Below, piece by piece: positions 1-11,831 of a stretch of DNA of 64,000 nucleotides (position 1 is the stretch's first letter; each line of letters begins with the position of its first letter). Both the position numbers and the translations under genes were made by a program. The notes beneath the pieces were generated by a model that was not told where the DNA came from, searched no databases, and worked only from the letters and a program-made list of their open reading frames with translations. Origin of the DNA: JACRCT01 sp049841135 (GTDB taxonomy: Bacteria; Myxococcota; Myxococcia; Myxococcales; UBA5297); NCBI GenBank assembly GCA_049841135.1, contig JASGHK010000005.1, positions 868,001 to 932,000 on the forward strand, read 5' to 3'.

Positions 1-1
1 G

Positions 2-1175
2 CAGAGCCGTTGGCCGCAGGCGGTGGAAGAAGCGGCGGCCTTCCTGGCGCTGCACGCCGACCCCGGCGTGGTGACCGGCTTCCTGGAGCAGATCAAGGAC
101 CGCGAGGCACGGGCCCGGCTGCGCTGGGGCCTGGTGCGGCGACAGGCGGCGCCGACCGCGCAGCTCAAGGCACTTCTCGAGGGCAAGTCGGTCCCAGCAC
201 GCGCCGAGGCCGCCTGGGTCGCGGGCGCCGCGGCGAGCCCCGAGGCTCGCGGGCGCGGTCGCGCAGGCTGCCCGTCAGTCCGCGGCCGAATTCGCGGCCG
301 AGAAGCAGCGTGCGCTGGCCACGGCGGGAGCTCCGACCCCGGTGCTGGCAGAGCTGGTGGAGGCCTGGCAGGCCTCGCTCTGGGCCGCCGAGCGGACCGG
401 GGCGGATGCTGTGGAGCCCGCGCGCGCGGCCATGGATCGCACGCTGCCGGCGGATGTCCGCCGCGCGGCGGTGCGTTACCTGGCGCACCGGGCACAGCCG
501 GCGGATCAGGCGCTCTTCGAGCGCGGGCTGAGCGACGCCGACGCCGAGGTCCGCGCGACCAGCGCCCGGGCACTCTCGAAGCAGGTGAAGGCGCTGCCGC
601 TGCTGGAGAAGGTCTCGGTGCCCGATACCGCGGCGCTCTCGAGCCTGGCGGCGAGCGCGCTGCAGGCCGAAGGGGCGGCGGCGCTTCGCGGCCCCGTCGC
701 GACCGTGGTGCTCCCGACGGCGGTGGGGCTCAAGAAGGTCGAGGTGCTGGCGGCGGTGGCGACGGCGCCGGGGAAGGATCCCGCGCGGCTGGTGGCCATC
801 GAGGCGCTGGGCCGGGTCGGTGGCGACGTGGCCAAGGCCACGCTCGAGAAGATCCTCGCCGACAAGCAGGAGGACGGGACCGTCCGCGCCACCGCGTTCA
901 AGGCGCTCAAGCGCCTGCTGCGCAACCAGCCCAAGCAGTACGACGGCGACAAGGGCGGCCCGCGCGGCGTCTCCGGCGCTTCTTCAGATGACGACGAGGG
1001 CGGCGGCGACGACGAGGAGTCCTTCGACGGAGAAGGCGCTGAAGACGAGGAAGAAGAAGAGGACGGCGGCGACGGGGACGGTGGTGATGACGACGGGGAT
1101 GGGGATGACGACGACGGGGACGGGGATGGCGACGAAGACGAGGAGGACGGTGGCGATGAAGACGACGACGAATAG
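2..1175 (+). CDS. HEAT/ARM-repeat protein with polyacidic tail (5' partial, frameshifted)
   Basis: The reading frame enters from outside the window, so the N-terminus is missing. It reads as helical repeats of Ala/Leu/Arg-rich pairs, such as ARAEAAWVAGAAA and VRATSARALSKQVKALPLL, typical of HEAT or ARM solenoids. The frame changes near base 240: before it the protein is read from base 2, after it from base 243, and both sides keep the same repeat character, so one base is probably lost or gained. The last ~60 residues are almost only Asp, Glu and Gly. A strong AGGAGGA at the end of the gene serves the next gene 10 bases on, so the two look co-transcribed. From memory, ARM/HEAT-repeat and SWIM proteins are the partners of Mx162-type (type XIII) retrons. 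That would make this a retron accessory or effector protein; that role is inference. Confidence 0.75.
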
Positions 1176-1184
1176 GAGGACGCC

Positions 1185-2985
<1,801 letters not shown>

Positions 2986-3084
2986 GCACAGGGAGAGACC
3001 GCCGATGGAGATTCGCCCCCAGACGACCGGCCGCTTGACAGCCTCCCTGTCGCAAAGGGAACATCCCGGCCGTTCGCGTTCTTT

Positions 3085-3350
3085 GAGAGAGAAGAGGGAG
3101 AAGCTTTCGTTAGCCTGTGCTTCGGCACAAGAGCGGCGCCGCGCCGCTCGGGCATTCAAGCAGAGCATTCTCCACAAGGTAGGCTGTGCTTGGTCTGCTG
3201 CGCCCAGGGGGACTAGTTCCTCGGGTGTAGCTGGACCAACCACGCCACCGCGGTTCACACCCAAGGAACTAGTCCCCCTGGGCGCGCAGACCGGTGAGCC
3301 TACCGTGTCCCAGGTGAGTGGTAACGGATCCTCGCTCCCTCCTCTCTCTC
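3085..3350 (+). ncRNA. Retron msr-msd non-coding RNA
   Basis: The 5' strand of the a1/a2 stem is gagagagaagagggag at 3085-3100; its partner ctccctcctctctctc at 3335-3350 is complementary at 15 of 16 bases. Just inside a1 lies TTAGC (3110-3114), whose G3113 fits the conserved branching guanosine. Two short msr hairpins follow: TGTGC-TTCG-GCACA (3116-3129) and GAGCGGCG-CCG-CGCCGCTC (3131-3149). Then comes the long msd hairpin at 3193-3291, inside an outer gtaggct/agcctac pair (3179-3185 with 3297-3303). This order (a1, branch G, msr hairpins, long msd, a2), directly before a reverse transcriptase gene, is the retron arrangement. The exact RNA ends and msDNA length cannot be fixed by eye. Confidence 0.9.
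3193..3291 (+). repeat. Long msd inverted repeat
   Basis: Left arm 3193-3228 and right arm 3257-3291 pair almost perfectly. They share a 21-bp exact core (ggaactagtccccctgggcgc in the right arm), with one bulged T at 3199 and one mismatch near the loop. The 28-base loop is 3229-3256. This is the part expected to be copied into the DNA of the msDNA. Confidence 0.9.
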
Positions 3351-3417
3351 GTTTTTCCCCTCCCCTCCCTAGCCTGTCCTCTCGGCCGACGACGCCGGCA
3401 GGCGCAGAGGTGTGCCC

Positions 3418-4743
3418 ATGAACCCGAACGCTGTTCCTCAGGTCCAGTGGCAGGACATCGTCGCCGCCGGCGGCGTGGACCCGTGGATCGACGCGGAGCT
3501 CAAGCGCCGCGGCCTGCGCGAGAGCGTCGACACGAGCAAGCTCAACGACGCCGAGAAGAAGCTCTACAAGGCGCGCCGCGAGGAGGAGGGCAAGGTCAAG
3601 CGGGAGCTGAAGAAGCTCTCCTGGGCCGCCTACAAGCGCGCCCACCTCGTCCACGTCGGCGCCGGCGTCTTCTACCACGACACCGTCGACCACGACCGGT
3701 TCGACCTGGCCGATCTCGAGGAGCGGCTGAAGGCCAACGGGCTGCCCGAGCTCAAGGACGCCGAGGCGCTGGCCAAGGCGCTGGAGATCACCATCCCGCG
3801 GCTGCGCTGGCTGGTCTTCCACCGCGAGGTGGACTCCGGCACGCACTACCGGCGCTGGCGCATCCCCAAGCGCTCGGGCGGCGAGCGGCTCATCAGCGCG
3901 CCCAAGCACGACCTCAAGCGCTGCCAGAAGTGGATCGCCACGAGCCTCGTCGAGCACCTGCCCGTCCACGGCGCCGCGCACGGCTTTCTGATCGACCGGA
4001 GCATCAAGACCAACGCACTCGTCCACGCGCGCTCGAAGGTGGTCATCAAGCTCGACCTGAAGGACTTCTACCCGTCCATCACGCTCCCGCGCGTGAAGGG
4101 CCTGTTCCGCAAGGCTGGCTACAACGAGCAGGTGGCGACGCTGCTCGCGCTGCTGTGCACCGAGTCGCCGCGCGACGAGATGGTCATCCGCGGCAAGACC
4201 TTCTACGTGGCCACCGGCCCGCGCTCGCTGCCGCAGGGCGCGCCCACCAGCCCTTCGATCACCAACGCGCTGTGCCTCAAGCTCGACCTGCGCCTCGCCG
4301 GCCTCGCACAGAAGCTGGGGCTCCACTACACGCGCTACGCCGACGACCTCACCTTCAGCTTCAAGCAGGAGCCTCCGCAGAAGAAGGCCGTGGCGAGGCT
4401 CCTGCGCGCGGTGGAGGAGATCGCGGGCTCCGAGGGCTTCAAGGTCCACCAGGACAAGACCCGCGTGATGCGCTCGGGCGCGCGCCAGTCGGTGACCGGC
4501 CTCGTCGTCAACGCCGCTGCCGGCCGGCCGCTGGTGCGAGTGCCCCGCGAGTTCGTGCGCGAGCTGCGCGCGGCCATCAAGAACCGCGAGCTCGGGCGGG
4601 AGGGCCACGGCGAGCCGCTGGCGGTCCTGCGCGGGCGGGCGGCCCACGTCTACATGGCGGACCCGGTGAAGGGCCGCGAATTCCTCGAGCGAATCGGCAA
4701 GCTCGAGGCCAGGCAAGCGACTTCCGGAGGAGGCGAGCGATGA
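3418..4743 (+). CDS. Retron-type reverse transcriptase
   Basis: About 441 residues. It copies the msd part of the adjacent RNA into branched msDNA. The reverse-transcriptase core is complete: KLDLKDFYPSI (motif A, first catalytic Asp), QGAPTSPSITNAL (motif B) and YADDLTFSF (motif C, catalytic Asp pair). Retron-specific marks are a region-X-like GAAHGF before motif A and the VTG of region Y (RQSVTGLVVN), which reads the msr RNA. The first ~100 residues are a charged N-terminal extension, as I recall for the long myxobacterial RTs. ATG 3418 is preferred (AGAGG at 3406); GTG 3412 is an in-frame alternative. The stop overlaps the next start (ATGA), so the WGR protein is translationally coupled. 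This frame is intact, unlike several neighbours. Confidence 0.95.
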   Translation: MNPNAVPQVQWQDIVAAGGVDPWIDAELKRRGLRESVDTSKLNDAEKKLYKARREEEGKVKRELKKLSWAAYKRAHLVHVGAGVFYHDTVDHDRFDLADLEERLKANGLPELKDAEALAKALEITIPRLRWLVFHREVDSGTHYRRWRIPKRSGGERLISAPKHDLKRCQKWIATSLVEHLPVHGAAHGFLIDRSIKTNALVHARSKVVIKLDLKDFYPSITLPRVKGLFRKAGYNEQVATLLALLCTESPRDEMVIRGKTFYVATGPRSLPQGAPTSPSITNALCLKLDLRLAGLAQKLGLHYTRYADDLTFSFKQEPPQKKAVARLLRAVEEIAGSEGFKVHQDKTRVMRSGARQSVTGLVVNAAAGRPLVRVPREFVRELRAAIKNRELGREGHGEPLAVLRGRAAHVYMADPVKGREFLERIGKLEARQATSGGGER

Positions 4744-5297
4744 CCACCGAGTTCAAGGTCCGGCTGGCGTGCGTGGAGGGCGGCTCGAGCAAGTTCTGGC
4801 GAGGCCGCATCGAGGGGTCCACCCTCTTCGTGAACTACGGCCGCATCGGCACGGGGGGCCAGACCCAGGTCAAGCAGATGGGGACCGCCGAGGCCGCCGA
4901 GAAGGAGCTGGCCAAGCTCGAGCGTGAGAAGCGCAAGAAGGGCTACGTCGACGAGGACGCCGCCGGCGCCGCGGGGGCCCAGGAAGAGGAAGACGAGGGC
5001 GGCGACGAGGAGGGCGAGGGCGACGAGGAGGAAGCCGCCCCTGCTCCCAAGCCCGCGGCCCCGCCCGTTTCGGCCAAGCCTGCGCCCGCAGCCGCTCCCG
5101 CCGCCGTCGCCCAGAACCTCGCCATCGACCGGCCGGATCGGAAGGTGGAACTGCGGCTCGTCCAGGACGGCGCCAGCGTTCGTATGGTCGCGGTCGAGCG
5201 CTACCCGAACGCGGAGGAGGCCAAGAAGGCGATGGAGCGGCTCAAGGCCGCCTTCGAGGCCGAGGGGTACAGGCCGGCGCCGGCGCGCGAGATCTAG
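4740..5297 (+). CDS. WGR-domain protein of the retron locus
   Basis: 185 residues, starting at ATG 4740 inside the reverse-transcriptase stop (ATGA overlap). Residues ~1-75 form a WGR domain: FWRGRIEGSTLFVNYGRIGTGGQTQ, then a helix ending in KKGYVDED. WGR domains occur in PARPs and MolR-like proteins and bind nucleic acid. A low-complexity linker rich in Glu/Asp and then Pro/Ala (~78-125) leads to a small C-terminal alpha/beta region (~130-185) I cannot name. The coupling to the RT argues that it belongs to the retron system, perhaps contacting the msDNA or DNA ends. That role is inferred from context only. Confidence 0.85.
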   Translation: MTTEFKVRLACVEGGSSKFWRGRIEGSTLFVNYGRIGTGGQTQVKQMGTAEAAEKELAKLEREKRKKGYVDEDAAGAAGAQEEEDEGGDEEGEGDEEEAAPAPKPAAPPVSAKPAPAAAPAAVAQNLAIDRPDRKVELRLVQDGASVRMVAVERYPNAEEAKKAMERLKAAFEAEGYRPAPAREI

Positions 5298-5323
5298 CGA
5301 CCCTTCCCTGCTCTTCTCGACTT

Positions 5324-5345
5324 GTGCCCGGCAAGTGCCGGGCAC
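5324..5345 (+). terminator. Terminator-like hairpin after the retron operon
   Basis: GTGCCCGGC (5324-5332) pairs perfectly with GCCGGGCAC (5337-5345) around an AAGT loop, 26 bases after the WGR stop. There is no T-run, so it may be a transcript-end stabiliser and not a classical terminator. Confidence 0.45.
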
Positions 5346-5351
5346 CACCAC

Positions 5352-5487
5352 CAGCGCGCCTCGAATCCCCACTTTCGTGAGGGCGCCCCGGCGCGGAGGC
5401 CGGAAGCTCCTCAGCGCGCCTCAGATCCCCACTTCGTGCGGGCGTCCCGGCGCGGAGGCCGGCAGCTCCATCAGCGCGCCTCGGATG
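5352..5487. repeat. 60-bp tandem repeat, about 2.3 copies
   Basis: Units start with cagcgcgcctc at 5352, 5412 and 5472, exactly 60 bases apart. The first two units match over most of their length (cgaatcccc versus cagatcccc, then cggcgcggaggccgg in both). The third is only the first ~16 bases. It fills much of the 394-base gap between the retron operon and the next gene, where I see no coding sequence. Function unknown. Confidence 0.75.
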
Positions 5488-5691
5488 CGTGGAACCCCGT
5501 GGTGTGTGCGCATGTGTGGCCCCAACGCTTCCTACGGGAGCGCTGCGAGTCGAGGTAGACTCGCGCTCGTTCGCTGAAGGCACGTCGAGGGTCGGCTCCT
5601 CTCTCCAACTCGAGCCCTCGACGAGCCTGTGCAGAACGGGAGCCCGCTTCCCTCTTCTGGCGGCCCGGACTTTGTCGTTGCGAGGTGACCT

Positions 5692-8413
5692 ATGGCCCTT
5701 TCACCCCGTAGCCCGCTGCTTCGTGCCCTGCTCCTGGCGCCGTTGCTCGCCACCGGCTGCTGGGCCGACCTGCTCGACACCGGCCGGCCCTGCGACAAGG
5801 ACGGCAAGTGCCTCGACGGCTTCACCTGCGTCCAAAACGTCTGCGTCGCGGGGGGAAAGGCCGACACCGGAGTGGCCGGCTGCTTCGTCGGCGGGGTCGC
5901 CTACGGGCCGGGCGACAAGGCCACCGGCAACGAGTGCCAGAGCTGCCAGCCGGCGATCTCCACCACCACGCTGACCGACGTCGCCGACGGCGAGGTCTGC
6001 GGCAACGGCATCTGCACGGAGGGCCTGTGCGGAGACGGCTGCGGCATCGCCGGCAAGTTCTACGCGGCCGGCGCCACCAGCCCCGCCAACGCCTGCCAGA
6101 GCTGCCAGCCGGACCTCGCCACCACGCAGTTCACCGACCGCGCCGACGGCGCCGCCTGCTCCGACGGCCAGGTCTGCTCTGCGGGCAAGTGCCGGCCGGG
6201 CTGCTTCATCGGCGGCAAGCCCTACTCGGCCGACGCCCTCAACCCGAACAACGCCTGCCAGAGCTGCCAGCCCGCGAAGTCGACCACCCACTGGTCGGAC
6301 CTGGACGACGGCGTCGACTGCGGCACCTCCAAGCTGTGCGCCCAGGGCAGCTGCCAGGGCGTGTGCGTGGTCGGCTCGAAGACCTGGCCCGCCAACTCCC
6401 CCAACCCCCTCAACGCCTGCCAGGCCTGCCTGCCCGCGCAGTCGACCGACGACTGGTCGACCCTGGCCGACGGCGCCCCCTGCGGCAGCGGCGTGCTGTG
6501 CGAGCTCGGGAGCTGCGTCGCCGCCTGCTACCTCGCCGGCACCTTCTTCGCCAAGGACGCTCCCAACCCCGACAACACGTGTCAGGCCTGCAAGCCCTCG
6601 CTCTCCACCACCGCCTGGACCAACCTCGACGGCCAGGCCTGCGGCGAGGCGGGCAACCTGTGCAGCAGCGGCGCCTGCCGGCCCTCGTGCCTGGTCGGCG
6701 GCACCTCCTACGCCGCCGGCGCGCCCAACCCCGCCAACCCCTGCGAGCCTCTGCCAGCCCGAGGTCTCGACCACCGCGTTCCAGCCGGTCTCCGACGGCA
6801 CCGGCTGCGGCGCGGGCAGCGTCTGCGCCGCGGCTGCCTGCAAGGCCAACTCCTGCTTCCTCGACGGCGCCCTGCAGGCCGCCGACGCGGCCAATCCCGC
6901 CAACGCCTGCCAGACCTGCCAGCCAGCAGTGAGCACGCTCGCCTACACCAACCGCGCCGACGGCACGGCCTGCGCGGACGGCAAGCTGTGCAGCAGCGGC
7001 ACCTGCCAGAGCGTCTGCGTCATCGGCGGCGACACCTGGGCGCTGGGCGCGCCCAGCCCGGTCAACGCCTGCCAGTCGTGCCAGCCCGCGCTCTCCACCA
7101 CCGCCTGGTCGCCCTTGGCCGACGGCGCCGAGGCCTGCGGCGCGGGCAACGTCTGCGTGGGCGGCACCTGCCGCGCCGACCAGTGCTTCATCGACGGCCA
7201 GACGCGCCCGCGCGGCGAGGCCAAGTCCGGCAACCCTTGCCTCGCCTGCGAGCCCTCGCTGTCGGCGTCGGCCTGGAGCGCGCTGCCCGACGGCTCGACC
7301 TGCGGCTCCGGCCTTCTGTGCGCCGCCAGGAAGTGCGAGCCCTTGTGCTCCATCGACGGCGCGACCTGGACGGCGGGCGCGGTCAAGTCCGACGATCCCT
7401 GTCGCGTCTGCCAGCCGGCCACCTCCACCACCACCTGGACCCCGGCGGGTGACGGGTTCTCGTGCGGGCTGGGCAAGGCCTGCCTCTCGGGCACCTGCGC
7501 CGCGCGCACCTACCGCGTGGCCCTGGTGAACCAGAAGGCCGGCGGCGTGGACGTGGTCGACTTCGTGGTGGCCGGCACGCCGACGGTGGTGCGCTCGCTG
7601 AGCATGGGCTGGAACTCGGCCAGCCCCTCTCCGGCGTGGTCCGCCGACGGCACGCAGCTGGCCTACCCCGCCGGCGGCTCCGGGCTCGGCTCGACCTACC
7701 TGTTCGACGTGGAGGCCGCCTCCACCAACTGGCTCGACTGGATGCCCGCCATCCACCCCGACTACGCCAAGGAGCGCCTGCGGGTCGTGGGCAACAACGC
7801 CCTCGGCCAGGTCGTGCGCTGGGACGGGCACGGCCAGACCGCGACCACCACCATCCCCGGGCGCACGGCGTCGCGGCCCAAGTTCGACTCGTCGGACTCG
7901 GCCCGCTTCGCCTTCCTGGACGCGGCGAGCTCGAGCCTGGCGCTCCATGCCGGCGGCTCGGCGGCGCAGGTCGCCGACGGCGTGGTCGACTTCGGGTGGC
8001 GCGGAGCCGGCGGCGGTCTAGTCGTGCTGCGCCGGCAGGGCACCTCCTGCGAGGTCCGCGCCATCGCCGTCACCGCGGGCGCGCCCGGCGCCTCGAGCGC
8101 GCTGGCCTCCGGCGCCGACTGCACCGCGCGGCTGCGGGTGGCCCCGGCGGGCAAGCTCGTGGCCCTGGTGCGCGGCGCGGACGTCTTCGTCGCCGACGGC
8201 GCCGGCCTGGTCGACCTGGCCAGCGCCACCCCCACGCTCACGCTCGACCAGCCGGTGCTCGACGCCGACTTCACCCCCGACGGCACGCTCCTGGCGCTGC
8301 TCAAGGGCACGCCGGCCTACCTCTACGTGGTGCAGCCTTCGGCCGGAGCCCAGCCCGTGGCGGTCACCTCCGGCAGCTACCAGGGCCTGCGCATGAGCCC
8401 GTCGATGCACTGA
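5692..8413 (+). CDS. Cys-rich repeat lipoprotein with C-terminal propeller-like region (frameshifted)
   Basis: Starts at ATG 5692 after GAGGTGA. The N-terminus is a lipoprotein signal ending LLATGC, so it should be lipid-anchored. Next come ten tandem repeats of ~54 residues, each running C-x(n)-NPxNxCQxCxPxxSTT-x-W-x-DG-x-C-x-G-x-C-x-G-x-C, hence many likely disulfides. The frame changes near 6750 inside repeat six (PCEP / CQPEVSTTAF), consistent with one extra base. After the repeats (~7510) about 300 residues contain PAWSADGTQLAYP- and DFTPDGTLLAL-type motifs, typical of TolB/PD40 beta-propeller blades. I infer an extracytoplasmic surface protein. The kinase and PEGA genes follow on the same strand. 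Confidence 0.8.
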
Positions 8414-8515
8414 GCAGCAGCCGCCCTCTTCCTCCGGTTCGGTCCGGCTGCCAAGCCGCGCCGGGCCGGGGACGGGTCCAACCAAAGCCGGGGGCAGAGT
8501 CGGGTCGAACACTCC

Positions 8516-10256
8516 ATGAGCGACGGACAGACGCGGATCGGCCGCTACACGGTGGAGAGGTTGCTCGCGCGGGGCGGGATGGCCGAGGTGTTCCTGGCGC
8601 GCGCCGACGGCCCCGCCGGGTTCTCCAAGCAGGTGGTGATCAAGCGCATCCTGCCGCAGTTCATCGAGGACGTGCGCTTCGTGCAGATGTTCCTCGACGA
8701 GGCGCGGCTGGCCGCCCAGCTCAACCACCCGAACATCGTGCAGGTCTTCGACTTCGGCGAGGACGACGGCGCGTACTTCATCGCCATGGAGTACATCGAG
8801 GGCGAGAGCCTGCGGAACTTCCTGACCTTCTCCAAGCCCAAGCGGCCCGTCGACCCGGCCTACGCCGCCTTCATCCTCGCGGGCGTCTGCGAAGGCCTGC
8901 ACTACGCCCACTCGCTGTGCGACCCGAACGGCGCCTCGCTCAACATCATTCACAGGGACGTCTCGCCCGACAACATCCTCGTCTCCAGCGCGGGCATCGC
9001 CAAGGTGGTGGACTTCGGCATCGCCAAAGCCCAGGGCAACTCCAACCGCACCCAGGCCGGCACCATCAAGGGCAAGTACGCGTACATGGCGCCCGAGCTC
9101 GATCCGCGGGCAGGGCGTCGACCGCGGCGTCGACGTCTACGCGCTGGGCGTGACGCTCTACGAGGTGCTGTGCGGCCGCCGGCCCTTCTCCGCCGACAAC
9201 GAGATGACGCTCTTGCACGCCATCCTCCACGACGAGCCGGCGCCTTTGAAGGAGGCCAACCCCGAGGTGCCCGACGCGCTGTGCCTGGTGGTCGAGCGGG
9301 CGATGGCCAAGGACCGCGCCGACCGCTACCCGGACGCGCGGGCGCTGGGCGCGGCGCTCAGCGACTTCCTGGCCTCCTACCGGCCGCGGATGAGCGCCAT
9401 CGAGGTGGCCGAGCTCGTCACGCAGGTGCGCAAGGCGCGCAAGCCCGTGAGCGACGTCAACCCCTCGGGGCCGAAGGCCGTCCCCGGCTTCCCGCCCGAG
9501 GGCGTCAACGCCCTGGGCAACCGCCCGACGCTGATCGTGTCCTCGCCGGTGGCCAGCGAGAAGACCATGGCGGTGCCCGACTCCGCCATCCTCGAGGAGG
9601 CGGATCGCGACACCTTGGCGATGGACCAGGCCGCGGCCCTCCCGGCGCCGAAGTGGAAGGTGCCGGCGATGGTGGTGGGCGGCATGGTCGTGTCGGCGCT
9701 CACCGTGGCGCTGCTGCTCAAGCCCGGCACGCCCCCCGCCGTCGAGCCCCTTTCCCCCTCGCCCGCCCCGCCCACCGCAGCGCTCCCTTCCCCGCCGCCT
9801 GCTCCCGTCCCGGCCCCCCTGCCCCCGCCGCCAGCTCCGGTCGCAGTCGCGGTCGAGCCGCCCCCGCCACCAACTCCGCCGGCACCGCCGGCCGATCCCG
9901 CGCCCGAGCCTGAACCGGCGCCCACCCCGGCACGCGCACCGCTCGCCAAGCAGCCTGTGCCGGCCGAGCGGCGCCCGGCGGCGCGACCGGCGCCTGCGCC
10001 AAAGGTGGCCGCCGCCGAGCCCAGTGCTCCCAAGGCCGCAGCCAAGGGCGTGGGCCTCCTCAACGTCAACTGCAACCCCTGGTGCCACATCTACGTCGAC
10101 GGTGCGGACACCGGCAGGGACTCGCCCGCCGCAGGCATCCAGCTGCCTGCGGGCAAGCACAAGCTGCGCGTGGTCAACCCGCCGACCGCGGTCGAGCAGG
10201 AGCGCGAGGTGGAGATCGTCGCGGACCAGACCACCAAGATGGTGGTCCGCTTCTAG
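8516..10256 (+). CDS. Ser/Thr protein kinase (Pkn type) with transmembrane segment and PEGA domain (frameshifted)
   Basis: About 580 residues. The kinase domain has the Gly-rich loop (LLARGGMAEVF), the ATP-binding Lys in VVIKRIL, the catalytic loop IIHRDVSPDN, the metal-binding DFG (VVDFGIAK) and the MAPE motif. The frame changes near 9097, directly after MAPE; the rest (RGQGVDRGVDVYALGVTLYEVL) is normal kinase C-lobe. A membrane helix (VPAMVVGGMVVSALTVALLL, about 9660-9720) is followed by a Pro/Ala-rich stalk and a C-terminal PEGA domain (NVNCNPWCHIYVDG, about 10050-10250). The kinase is therefore cytoplasmic and the PEGA domain outside. Such kinases are numerous in myxobacteria. The next gene also carries a PEGA domain. 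Confidence 0.9.
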
Positions 10257-10287
10257 CGTCAGGATCGACTTTTCGAAGGAGGAGCCT

Positions 10288-11733
10288 TTGTCCCACGCCC
10301 CGCGCATCCTTGCCGTCGTAACCGCCCTGCTGTGCTCCGCGCCGCTGACCGCCGCGGCCCAGCAGGCCCGAAAGGCCGCCATCGTCTCCGTCGCGCTCGA
10401 CGGGCAGTCGACCGGCGAGGCGATGCTGGCCAACGCGGCGCTGGAGGCGGCGCTCGCGGCCGACGCCCGGGTCGCGCCGATCAGGCTCGACGAGCGCGCC
10501 CGCGGCGGCCAGGCGGATCCCCGGCGCGCCAAGGGCGACGAGGCGGCCAAGGCGCTGGCGGCGGGCGGCGACGCGTTCGACGAGATGGAGTTCGCCAAGG
10601 CGGTCACGCTCGCGCGGCAGGCCCAGGCGCTGCTCGAGGAGGCGGACCTGCGCGTGGCGATGCCCCTGCTGCTCGACGCGGTGGCGCTGGAGGCGGTGGC
10701 GCTGCTCGCCGACGGCAAGAAGGGCGATGCGCGCGGGGCCATGGGTCGCGTCCTGGCGCTGAGCGCCGACTACAAGTGGAAGGCCGGCCGGATGACGCCC
10801 GAGGCCACCAAGGCGCTCGACGAGGTGCGCGCCAAGGCCCGCGCGCTGCCCAAGGGCGTGCTCGACGTCAGGGTCTCGCCGGTGACGGCGATGGTGTTCG
10901 TGGACGGCGTGCTGCGCGGCGCCAGCCCGCTGGTGGTCGGCGAGCTGCCCGCGGGCAACCACTACGTCACGGCCTTCAGCCCCGGCTACGTGACGGCGCA
11001 GGCCAAGGGCTTCGCCGGGCCCGACGGCGCCCTCTCGCTGACGCTGGAGCCGCTGCCCGAGGGCCTCAAGGCGGTGGCGCTGTCCCAGGACGTGCGCGAC
11101 GGGCTGACGCGCTCGCCCGCGGCCGCCACCGGAGCCGCGGCGGCGCTGGCGAAGTGGGCCGAGGCGGACGAGCTGCTCGCGGTGGGCCTCAAGTCCTCCC
11201 CCGCGGGCACGACGCTGGTGGGGCTGCGTGCCGACGCGGCCGGCAAGGCCCTGGGCGCGCTGTCTCGGCCGCTCTCGGGCCAGGGCGAGGCGGCGCGGCC
11301 TGACCTCGAGTCGTTCGTCCGCGAGCTGATGGCGGCCGCTCCTCCCAAGGCCGAGGCGTCCGCCGAGGCGCAGGCCTCCGCGGGGACGGGGCGCTCCTCC
11401 GCGCGCTGGGCCGCGGGCTGGGCGACGCTGGGCGTCGGCGTGGCGGCGGCCGGGGCCGGGCTGGGGCTCGGCCTGAACGCGGCGAGCGTGGCGCAGCAGG
11501 CCAGGCAGACTCCGCAGACGGACCCGGTGACCTACAAGAACCTCTCCGACTCCGCCAAGACGCAGGGCCTGGTCGCCAACATCTCGCTCGGGGTCGGCGC
11601 AGCCGCGGCCATTGCCGGCGTGGTGCTGCTGGTAACCAGCGGCTCGTCTTCTCCGGCCGCCGAGCCCCAGGCCGCGGCGGTCGTGGCGCCCGTCGCCGGC
11701 GGCGCGGCCCTGGCGGTCGCCGGGACCTTCTGA
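10288..11733 (+). CDS. Secreted PEGA-domain protein with C-terminal hydrophobic segments
   Basis: 481 residues. TTG 10288 is chosen because AAGGAGG lies six bases upstream and the translation from it is a signal peptide (ILAVVTALLCSAPLTAAAQQ). Downstream is a helical region of Ala-rich repeats, then a PEGA domain (GVLDVRVSPVTAMVFVDGVLRG, about 10858-11040). Near the C-terminus are two Gly/Ala-rich hydrophobic stretches (GVGVAAAGAGLGLGLN and LGVGAAAAIAGVVLLV) that look like membrane helices. It starts 31 bases after the PEGA kinase, suggesting one transcription unit and perhaps a common envelope role. No enzymatic motif seen. Confidence 0.75.
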   Translation: MSHAPRILAVVTALLCSAPLTAAAQQARKAAIVSVALDGQSTGEAMLANAALEAALAADARVAPIRLDERARGGQADPRRAKGDEAAKALAAGGDAFDEMEFAKAVTLARQAQALLEEADLRVAMPLLLDAVALEAVALLADGKKGDARGAMGRVLALSADYKWKAGRMTPEATKALDEVRAKARALPKGVLDVRVSPVTAMVFVDGVLRGASPLVVGELPAGNHYVTAFSPGYVTAQAKGFAGPDGALSLTLEPLPEGLKAVALSQDVRDGLTRSPAAATGAAAALAKWAEADELLAVGLKSSPAGTTLVGLRADAAGKALGALSRPLSGQGEAARPDLESFVRELMAAAPPKAEASAEAQASAGTGRSSARWAAGWATLGVGVAAAGAGLGLGLNAASVAQQARQTPQTDPVTYKNLSDSAKTQGLVANISLGVGAAAAIAGVVLLVTSGSSSPAAEPQAAAVVAPVAGGAALAVAGTF

Positions 11734-11831
11734 CCGGCCTGGAGTGACGGCGCCAACGTCTTCACGCGGTATTGCGGCGCGGGCGGATCCCATGCAACCC
11801 CCGCAAACGCGCCGGCCACGTCGCTCCGCCG

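Noticed and set aside
3191..3300. Plus-strand frame over the msd hairpin that reads as a small protein
   Set aside because: The palindrome, msr hairpins and a1/a2 pairing explain the sequence as RNA; the reading frame shows no protein-like composition.
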